From Eutypella sp. D-1 (lineage: Eukaryota; Ascomycota; Sordariomycetes; Xylariales; Diatrypaceae), in NCBI GenBank assembly GCA_023313575.1, contig JAJTTP010000001.1, forward strand, positions 4,340,001-4,404,000: a stretch of 64,000 nt of DNA, read 5' to 3'. How positions within the stretch are numbered: position 1 is the stretch's first letter; each line of letters starts with the position of its first letter. The position numbers were made by a program, and so were the translations under genes. Positions 54,933-64,000 of the stretch are shown piece after piece. Under the pieces are notes generated by a model. It saw only the letters and a list, made by a program, of their open reading frames with translations. It ran no database searches and was not told the DNA's origin.

Positions 54933-57900
54933 ACCCGGGTGGTCAAAATGCTGTGTTCGGGTTGGCTCAGGATGACGTTGTATCGGATTAGTCCCCTGAC
55001 CCAGAGGATCGGCACTTTGGACGTGGGATCGAAGATGGACAACCTACAGACAGCCAAACTGCCTGATGACAGACTACGCTAGGCCTGCCGTTTTGAGACC
55101 CGGTTTGCGCTGGTTTCTGAACCCCGGGGCTACTAGTTAGACAACTAGATCCAAAGGTATGAAACCTGCCCTCTCGCATGAGGTCGTTTCTGTAAATCAA
55201 GCTATCGCTATTCAAGACTCAAGGGCAAATGGCGAAATAATCTATTCAGAAAAAGCAAGCGGACGCGCATGTAAGGGAGGGCTACGGTACGATTGTCACG
55301 ATTGTCAAGACTGCCAAACTGTGTCGCGGTCCGTCGAGTCGCCTAGCTTCCTCCGTGAGATTTCTGGGGCGCTGGGGTTCCTGTTTAGCCCGGCCGTATT
55401 TACTTTTGGCTGCCAAATCGTTTATCCTCATCTTGAGTGCAGCCAAAAAAATTTCCACGCCCGATTCACAAACATCCCTTGTGCTTAGCAGGCGCTCAAT
55501 ATGATCTAATGCCGGTTTTAGAAGTAGGAACCCTTTGTTGTTTTCAGGACGTATAGTTTACAATGAGAGCAATATATAAAAGAAAATTCTCCGGCCGCGG
55601 CTCGAGCGTTCGAGGAAAACCCCGGGGCTCGGTATCCCTCCCTCCCTCTAGTCCCAGTATGTAATCGTTTGCCCTATGTTAAAATGACGAGATGGAGCTC
55701 GCGAGTGTGGCCGCCAATCATCTCACGACACGGAGCCGGCGACTTTACGGGAAGGAACTCCTTATGCGATCTTAAATGAGGGCAGAACAAACAACATCTT
55801 CTAGGTGTTCACCTCGAAATTTATGTCTTGGCGAATCTATAGGGTTCGATATCTACCTAGGTATGTATAAGATAGATATGCCCGACGAATTTCGTCAGGC
55901 AATTGGGATCTTTGACACCTGCATGCGCTCACGCACCTTTTTTTAATGTGGTTCGGATGACCTGTGGCCACATGTTGGTAGGAGGCATAAGCTGCATCTG
56001 CATCTCTACCGTCTCTACCGTGACGGTGTGCAAACTCCTCGTCGAGCTCCATACAGTAAGTAGAAATACCAGACATGGCAGACCCTCATCCAACGTAAGT
56101 TCTGCTAGCGTGGGTTGGGCTTGTGTGCTAGGAAGGAAGGGGGGTTTTTCTTATTTAATACCGGGGGTTTTGCCCGCCTCATATGACTGGGTACAGCCTA
56201 TCCATGTCAACAAACCGCCAGGACCCAGCGCATTCACATGACAACCGTCGAGAAAAATAGCCTGATCAAATTGGGGACCGATTCCAAAACAGGGGCCCCC
56301 AATGGAAAAAAAATTCTACGGGGGTTCGAGGCACGAGGCGACAAGCGCCTTTGAAGGCGACTATGTAGGCATTTCTACGGAACAGGGTAGGTAGTTATGA
56401 TTTTATGACAATTTGAGATTGTTCGAGAAGCGTGAAGGTGCCCCTATTCTTGCCCCTATTATATATGTATGTATAGGCTGCACCGTGATATTCGATCCTA
56501 ATAGGGGATGGAACCCCCGAGGTTGCTATGACTAGCTGTATTCGACCCGCTAACTTCCTAGCATAGTGTGTGTTCTATGTAGTCGATGAATAAACCTAGT
56601 ATGGACCCTGAAATTTTTCAAGACCCGATAGTACGACATGGCCTTGATCAAGACCCTCAATTAGCACGTGGATGATGAAGGGATAATTTATTCAAAGACA
56701 AACGAGAGACAGCTCATTCCAGACGCTGGAGGCGCTGGAGGTTCGGTCCTCCTTTGAACGGCATCATCTCCATTGCAGCAGAGAGCCGGGTAAGTCTCTG
56801 CCACCGTAATCGGGATCGAGGATGCCAGGCCATACCGAAGATATCCGCCGCTGACTGTTAGTTGCAATGGCATGCCGCATTCGGGCAACTTAACAGCTAA
56901 GCAGCCTGGCGGCTAGCCAGTGTAACCAGCTTGTAGCTATGTAATACATAGTACCCAAGGCACGGAGTCAGGGAGTAAAGCTTGATAATTTAACAATAAA
57001 AGGCTGAACTCGCGATTCGTCATTGGCGAGACGGGGGAGAGACGGCCCTAGCTCTAAGCAGCTCTTGAATGGAACCCTGTGAAACATTCGCTCGAAATCG
57101 GCCACTCGCTGGACCTTGTCTCAGCCGCCGAGCCATGTCCGCTGCCCGGGGTCCCGTCCAATGAGCAGCCTGTCACGACGGCTGCCACGCCGCATTCTCT
57201 GCAGGGACGCTCTTCTCTTTTGGAAAATTGGCCGTCAAAGGCCTGGGCAACTGGCCTGATGGCCGGCTGGATGTGGATGCGTGTGGAGCGTCAATACCAT
57301 CTCACTGGAGCTCGCAGCTTGCCGGCCTGGTTCGGGGTCACGATCGTGCATACATCGGTAGGCCATATCGTACATATATATATGTATATGCACCCAGCGG
57401 CCAGGGAAATGCATTGCTAGATTCAGATTTGTATGCTGTGGGCATCACCGGGTGTCCGATAACCTTCTTCGGAACCTTTACTGTCTGGTTCTACCTGTTC
57501 CGATGAGGGATGAGGTGTCCATCCCAGTCGGGAATAGCAGGTACAGTAAGCGCGGGGTCCGACTGTGGGCGGCTGAAGAGGAAGACAGGGAGCGTAAAAC
57601 AATGCAACTGATAGGATCCCGAGAAAGCTTTAGCCGGAGCTCTACGGAGTAACTAGTCCTTGCCAACATGTGCAGTCAGGTAGACAGGTAGACAGGTAAT
57701 CAGACACAATGCAGGCCCATAGCTATCTACAAAGTAAATATTGTACGGAGTACATGTCATCTCGTAAGGAGGGATGAAGCGTATGCAAACATCGAGAGAA
57801 ACCTAAGTTAGCCCAGCCGAAATTGCCTGAGCTCCTTGTTGAGTTGAGTTTGCATGATGGTGAGATGGTGAGATGAAACTCCCTTTTTCGCACCCGAGGA

Positions 57901-59580
57901 GGATGACCTGGTCAATGGTCTGGTTTGACTTCCTAGATGCTGGCAACCAGGCAACTGGGCGCCGCTGGACGGGCAACAGATGGAGAATTGAATTTTTGCT
58001 GACGCATTCGCGCATGTCTCCAGCCAGTGTGGAAGTATCTTGGCTGAGCGCTGTTCGGGAGGTGGTCTGGGCTGCGATATCAAATCTCCCAGATCTCCAT
58101 CTTCCTACCGTAGTTGGGTGTAAGTACTTAAGTATAACAACCAACAATTACATGGATACCTCATATCGTATATGATAGTAGCGAGAAAAAAGAAAGAAAA
58201 CATCCTCACATTCCTCTTAACTCCATATGACTTTACGATTATCATATCCGTTGCCAGCAAATTAGCTTATATACATACCTACTTTAGTACATGTTTAGAA
58301 ACACAGATGGATCCTAGGCCAAGGCCGAAAGCATGAACACCTGTACCGACGACGAAAAATGAACCAACGATGGATCTAATAGCTCCAGATGGGCTTAAAA
58401 CATACCAACAGACCAGACCTAAGCCTACAAACATCCATTGACACATTCATTACCCAGATACTAGATACCTACCTAGGTACGTAGTAGGAATCCCTATATA
58501 TGGGATAAGATGACTTAGCTTTGAAAGGATCTGGTGATGTTCCTGGATACCTACTTACTCAACCTTAATAGAGTACCTAGGTAGCTAAGCACGACATAGT
58601 TGCATAGCATCATCATCTTGTATCTTTGATCTGTATGAAACGGGAAATGTGCTGTGAAAAACTGACCAGTTAAGGAAGCTTTGTTAACCAAAATACGGGA
58701 TTTCACCGCCCTAATTGTGCAGTTATGATGTAAGATGTTCACTGTGGAAGTCCGCTAAAAGGGAGCTTGGGAGCTTGGGGAGCTGGAGGCCAGGGCAACA
58801 GGCCCGGGGGCCATCCCAGGCCGACCTAGCAACTATTGCTAGTACTTAGGTAAGTATCTAAAAGTGAATTTGGCGACCGACCCCACCAACATTATCATCT
58901 GTATACTTGTATATTAAATAGTGGGATAGGGCAGCCCCCTAGTACCTACCGTAACCCCCACTCCCCAAAAAACATGGGCTGTACGGATCCTGCATGGGTA
59001 CCTAGGTATGGGTATGAATGGGGAAGATACTGAAGTACCTGACCAAGTATTTTGTGTGGATCCATTAATGGTGAATGTACTTATGTATGTATTGTATACG
59101 TGCAGAGATAGAGGCGCTAGCAAGAGCTGCCCTTGCATGTGTACATACAAGGTATGCATGTTCATCTGGTAGCCCAGGTAGCCTGCTCATGTATAGTCAC
59201 TTACATAGCAACGCTTACATGGTACTGGAGGATAGTACAGAGTACAGGAAGGCTCTGGGCAACTTCTAGGGCTGGCCGGGGCAACCAACCAATGGTAGGC
59301 AGTGCGCAGAAGCAAACCTGCTCTAGCTTCTAGGTGGCTCCCCAGGGCCATATGGGGCCTATGAATGACAATTGCCCATGACAACGGCGGTCCAGCAACC
59401 CGCTCTGGCCGTTGTACATAGCAAAGAACCTATTGCTACGAGTATTACAGCGCATTACAGCGAAAGTATAGCAACTAATAGCGCCAATATAGCCAATATA
59501 GCAAGTACCGCACTTAGCTACACTCGCCTAAAACTTCTTGGAAGGTCCAGAGAACAAAAACCACAAGGTCCCCTCTAACA

Positions 59581-60732
59581 TCTAACGTAGCTTCTAAGGT
59601 TCTCTCTTTTTAGTCCTCACCAGCTGCCGACCTTAACGTCGCTTTCTTCACCTTCGCCTTCACCCTCACCCTCACCCAATTCCTCTTCTTTCTCACACTC
59701 AGTGCCACATCTTCCTCTTCCTCTTCCTCTGACAAGACGTGTGTGCATTCCTGGCATTCTCGAAGTGTTCACTCCTCCCAACTCGTGGTCCTACTCTTTT
59801 TAATATCTTCCGTTGAAAGAGTCCGTTCGGTATTTTTACTGGTGGTTACAACTTACTGGTTTATGCTGATCACTGGTCACTGATCACCACAGCTCACTCA
59901 GCTCTCAACCTGTGCACTTGAACTCAATTTTACAAACCAACTCAGGTTACAATCCTCAGTCTACAGACATCTTCTTGTTTTCTCCTACAATAGGCCTTCG
60001 AATGCTACAGAAGAGGAAAGTGGCACTCCCGTATATACTCTTCCCCATTCCTTCGTGCGGCTCCTTCTCTACATTCATCTGTAATTCGATATCGGACGGA
60101 CATTGCGATCTCTTCGGCTACAATTCCCCGAGTTACTTCCATAGAAGTGATTCCTTCGAATCCATATTCCGACCGCCAACGCAGATCCGGCCTGTACCGT
60201 TAGACGTCCAATCTGTTTATTCCACCTTCGCTCTGTCCCAAACAGACCCGACCTCTTATCACTCAACAAGCTTATTATCCTCTTCCCGTCACCCAGCAAC
60301 GCGACGCGCTCACTTGCGCTTGACCTCTAGCAACGCACATTGAAGCACCGAAACTACGAATTGGGCAATCAGCTACTTGTAAAGTACCGATTGTCAACAA
60401 TTCACCACCTAGGTATCCTTAGCTCGGTTTGTGTGAAAATAAATACATACCAGGTACTAGGTGCAACAGGTGGGAAGAAAAAAAAACAAACCTTGGAACC
60501 TACAGAAGTCGGCAGGCGTAGCATCACCCACAGCGACTTATACATGATCAACCGATTAGCAGTGGAAGACACATCATTAATTGTGACGATAAATACCACT
60601 CTTTTAATAGGTATTGGGGAGTAGGATTATCATACACTCATTGGTTTACTTATCTTGCAGCCGGATCCAAACAAAAACCTTCGATCCCGTGTCTTATACG
60701 TCAGTATATCTGCAACTTTTAAGCTAACCAAT
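59581..60732 (+). promoter_or_regulatory. Probable promoter and long leader of cdc25
   Basis: 1.15 kb before the Cdc25 start. CT-rich tracts (CACCCTCACC, CTTCCTCTTCCTCTTCC at about 59645-59735) resemble fungal core promoters just upstream of transcription starts. Several short upstream ATG frames lie between 59912 and 60650, and a TTGCAG acceptor-like site at 60654-60659 suggests a leader intron. Long leaders with upstream frames are known for cell-cycle regulators such as yeast and fission yeast Cdc25, which suggests translational control; this is inference. Confidence 0.45.
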
Positions 60733-62627
60733 ATGATGGAATCTTCACCTTTGGCTGCGATGCATGCCTCGCCTTTGGCCGGCTGGGGAGCGCACCGTAA
60801 CAATGCCCTGGAGAGGGGCAATCCCTTCGGAGGTAGCCGGTTTAATATCCGGGAGCAATTGCATAGGACGAATGCCGATTACTTCAACATCCAGCCCGGA
60901 CAGTCTGCCGATGGCGGCTCCTCCCCGTCTACCACCAGTTTGGCCGTCGACCTGGGTCAGAACTTCCGGATAGATTCTGAGACCAGGTATGTCCATGTCG
61001 GCAGACTATGGCAGACACTTCACGGATGAATGGTATTGAATGGTTACTAACATGCTAAAGTCCTCGGTTTCCTACACCTCGTCGGGCTCTGTTCACTTCG
61101 AGCATCTTTGGAGCCATGGACGGCCATGGTATGTTATTACCAATAGATTACTTGAGGACTTCTGTCAATACTAATGTGCATTCTGCCAGCGCACCCAAGA
61201 ACCCCGCCTTTGCCAATGTCCTCGTCGCCTCTACCGCCGAGTGACATGATGGACATCTCTCCGGTGCCGCACAGGGGCGGATATACGACCACATATGAGG
61301 TTACCTCACCGACGCCTCAGGAGGACCCTGATGATGAGATGATGCTGGAGTCTCCTCTTGCTAACACCCGTCAACATTCCTCCGCCAGTGACCTGACTAG
61401 GACGCTTCATGAGTACGTTGATCAGATGAGAATCTTTTGATATCTTTCCATGGTTATGTAAGCTGATAATCGAGCAGGAGCCGGAAGAGAGGTGGACTGC
61501 GGCGGCCTTCGTTAACCAGAACCAAGGGCCACACTACCAGCTCGGTGGTCCCTCGTCTGAACCATGATGGCCAGACATCGACAGTGCGCTTTGGTTCAGA
61601 GACTCGCTTCTCTGCTGGTCTGGCCAGCTCTGCCATGGCACTGTCACCAAGCGAGTGCTTCCAGGATTCCCCTACCCAGGAGAGGCGGCCGCAGACTGCG
61701 AACAGTCCCTCAGGCTCCGGCCCATCCCGCCAAAAGCCTCAATTTGGCAGCCTCACAGGAACCCGAAATGGATCCCCCCTTGCTAGCCACTCCCGACGGC
61801 CTTCCAACCCCTTCAACCGCGCCCGTCGTCAGTATCGCCGTTCCCTGAGTATGTTCGAGAGCCCAGGCGATGTTGTGAAAGCGAAGCCGGAAGAGTCTTC
61901 GCCCCAGAACAGCCTGAACTCCGTTATGGACCTCGAGGAGTCACAGGATCCTTGTCTTCCCCATTTCTTTAGTGAAGATCTGAACGACAACATCCCGCGG
62001 ATTAGCCGTGAGACCTTCATAGGCCTTATGGATGGTAGATACAGTGACTGTTACGACCAGCGGATCGTGATCGACTGCCGCTTTGAGTACGAGTACGATG
62101 GTGGCCACATTGACGGTGCTATTAACTACAATGATAAAGAGCTGCTGGCCAAGCACCTCTTCGAGACGCCGATGGAGGGCAAGACCGTTCTGGTCTTCCA
62201 CTGCGAGTATTCCGCCCACCGTGCCCCCATGATGGCCCGTCACATCCGATCCGAAGACCGATCGGTCAACGCCGAGTACTACCCCCGTCTGTCCTATCCG
62301 GACGTCTACATCCTTGACGGCGGATATAGCGAGTTCTTCAATGAACACCGTGAGCTGTGCTATCCCCAGGCCTACGTCGCGATGGGCGCCGAGGAGCACG
62401 CCAACACATGTGAGCGTGAGATGGGTAAACTGCAACAAAAGAGGAAGGGCCTCAAGGGTCTCGGACGTGCCAAGACCTTCGCTTTCGGCTCCCGGGAGCC
62501 TATGGTCGACGCATCTCCTACGGGACCTTCCCGAGCGAGCTGCCACCAATCCCCGTCCATGATGCTCGGAAACTCGCCCATTCTCGGGATGGAGCGATCG
62601 CCTGCTCGTCGCATGGCTTCATATTAA
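60733..62627 (+). CDS. cdc25: Cdc25-type M-phase inducer phosphatase
   Basis: Four exons: 60733..60986, 61061..61128, 61190..61412 and 61478..62627; the three introns (74, 61, 65 nt) keep phase and give 564 residues. The N-terminal 340 residues are disordered with many Ser-Pro and Thr-Pro sites, as expected for a protein controlled by Cdk1 and checkpoint kinases (RRSLSMFESP near 302-311 is a kinase-site candidate). The rhodanese-type catalytic domain spans about 350-495: IDCRFEYEYDGGHIDGAIN, then the catalytic loop HCEYSAHR with Cys 424 and Arg 430 in HC(X)5R, then RAPMMARHIR and YPDVYILDGGY. It removes the inhibitory phosphates from Cdk1 to trigger mitosis (nimT in Aspergillus). The first Met of the MM pair is taken as start. 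Assignment is firm. Confidence 0.94.
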
Positions 62628-64000
62628 ACTTTACTGATCAGCCCGACAGGCAGAGTTCATCAAGAACACTGCAATCTAACTAGCAGGTCGCGGGCCCTGT
62701 CCTACGCTGTACCACCAGCTACATCAACATTTTCGATCACCATTCTCATACCAGTCTCCATCCACGCCAATTCACCGACATTCTCTTGACATCATCACCT
62801 GGCCCTCCAGTCCTCTGACCAGGAGAGCTCAACTACAACTCATTATACCCATTCTATCAGCATCGTAACAAATGCATTGGCATAGCATAGCAGTCGGTCG
62901 CATTGCTGATTGCCTAGGTTGGATCCTGCAATCTGCTTTGCTCTTGTTTTACGAGCATTTTGTTTCCTTGTCTTTTCTGTCCTTTTATGTTATTGATACC
63001 AGCACGGCGGGGAAAGCCGGTGCACCCTTTCCTTTTGTTCCTTTTGTTCTATCTATTGCGGCGCGGACCCTAACTGCGGTTCCATGTCCGTCTACCACGT
63101 CGACCCAAGACACCTCTCATAATGTCGCGAACCGAACCATGCTTTCCTAGTACGGATTGCATTTAACGAGTTTTTTTACGATTCCGATGCCACGAGTGCG
63201 AGACTCATGCCACCAGTCTCCATGTAACGATATCGTCGTGATCACGTCAGATCCGACACCCCTACCCCCCAGCTGAACACGAATTTTCTTGTATCGAGTA
63301 TCAAACCTCCACCGACCTCCCGGAACCAATCTACCGCCACTCGCCCTTATCCTTATTACCCAGTAACGTCTGGCCAATGATATGCGCTCATCGTGCTTGG
63401 TGAAGATAAGGCTGTAGGGTGGTACTGTCTGAGTATTTTCCGGAGAGGGAATATGTGTTTGTCAAACTACAATGCAGATCACAGAGGACCCTGCAATTTT
63501 ATGCAGAGAAGGACGAATGGGCGCTTGTGAAGTCGGACCTTAGAGCCAAAACCAGCCCGCCTAGTCGTGAAAGACAAGGAAGGGCAGGCTGGAATGGAAG
63601 GCTTGCTGGGCTAGCACCGACTGGACTCATTCACATGTCACTTCTCAATACTTGGGTCTGGCACAGGAGCCATTGGCTTGGTTTCCTGCTACTGTCTCGT
63701 ACAGATAGATCCAGTATGGCCTTTCTGTGGTCTTGTTTGATGGCTGATAGTATTGCCGCGAAATGCATATTTTACGTGCTTGAGGAGTGTGGCGAGTCTA
63801 GGCTTTGACGATGGGTGATTCCATCGCTGCCGCCGCTGCCACCTCCGTATCAAGCCAGCTAGTTAGCACGTTTTCTAGCTAGTTAGTTGGTAATATAAAG
63901 CACTGCGTTGATCATCACCTTGTTGAACCTGTTATATGTGATATGAATACTTCGTGCCTATCGTCTGATATTTGTGATACGTATCTTCGTAGTGCCAATG
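62628..64000. other. Downstream of cdc25, no supported gene
   Basis: 1.37 kb to the window end, beginning with the cdc25 3' UTR. Frames such as 63419-63808 (plus, 129 codons) show no domain or signal, and I do not support them as genes. Confidence 0.45.

Larger units (their letters stand above)
50885..59580. other. Gene-poor region, no supported gene
   Basis: 8.7 kb in which the longest frames are about 130 codons and none shows a domain, signal peptide with a credible mature part, or an exon chain I could join. Held within: a run of 15 T (53957-53971), 12 G (54921-54932), a partial inverted repeat near 52645-52705, repeats of GATGGTGA at 57855-57875, and four TACCTAGGTA palindromes (55854, 58470, 58574, 58999). 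Many in-frame stops argue against a masked large gene. It may hold old transposon remains that have lost all recognisable coding, or non-coding RNA genes. Confidence 0.55.

Noticed and set aside
56741..56756. GGAGG-TTCGGT-CCTCC hairpin, like a T arm
   Set aside because: Loop is six bases and no other tRNA arms are present.
57079..57506. Overlapping frames of 113 and 92 codons in the gene-poor region
   Set aside because: No recognisable motif, no neighbouring exon chain, and unusual Trp/Met content typical of random frames.
59912..60343. 143-codon plus-strand frame before cdc25
   Set aside because: No domain or signal peptide; Ser/Pro/Thr-rich composition fits a pyrimidine-rich leader. Kept only as part of the leader description.
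63419..63808. 129-codon plus-strand frame near the right edge
   Set aside because: Composition looks random; no signal, domain or splice continuation could be shown.
1..64000. Possible secondary metabolite cluster around the P450
   Set aside because: No polyketide synthase, peptide synthetase, terpene cyclase, transporter or pathway regulator is present near it.

Overview
The window reads as chromosomal DNA of a filamentous ascomycete (Pezizomycotina, most likely Sordariomycetes). Genes lie singly on both strands with long AT-rich gaps. Introns are short (52 to 194 nt) with GTRNGT donors, CTRAY-like branch points and YAG acceptors. The gene set is typically fungal: a HET-domain protein, a 2EXR protein, a pisatin-demethylase-like P450, a GH131 glucanase, a fungal Cdc25 and a cullin-3 with the RGGRxRIRPPRR-type N-terminus. 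No species can be named from the sequence alone.

Left part (1-30 kb) is mostly accessory and secretory: the 5' portion of a secreted AttH/CrtC-type (kievitone hydratase-like) protein, a 2EXR protein facing a HET protein, a secreted GPI-anchor-type four-cysteine protein, a RING protein with an internal duplication, vacuolar dipeptidyl aminopeptidase (DPAP B type), a pisatin-demethylase-like P450, a polysaccharide deacetylase with three N-terminal beta-rich modules, a YbjQ/UPF0145 protein, a small Ser-rich protein, then GH131 glucanase, a CE3-type SGNH esterase and an ankyrin-repeat gene remnant. Several of these act outside the cell or on plant compounds, which suits a plant-associated or litter-degrading lifestyle.

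Middle part (30-51 kb) is core housekeeping: a large Arg/Ser-rich disordered protein, cullin-3, a mitochondrial DNL/Zim17 zinc-finger protein with an unexplained 500-residue C-terminal extension, the 2679-residue ribosome-biogenesis factor UTP20, and divergent from it a CWF19L1/Drn1-type protein linked to splicing and lariat turnover.

Right part (51-64 kb) is a 9.8-kb stretch with no supported gene, followed by the four-exon mitotic inducer Cdc25 with a long, pyrimidine-rich leader. Intergenic DNA across the window repeatedly contains the palindrome TACCTAGGTA (nine exact copies found by eye, none in a coding region).

Exon structures were worked out by joining reading frames across donor/acceptor pairs that keep phase; no transcript data were available. 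I see no transposon with an intact transposase, no CRISPR array, no rRNA and no convincing tRNA. I did not find a clearly new multi-gene system; the best leads are the DNL-finger fusion, the three-module deacetylase and the TACCTAGGTA palindrome.
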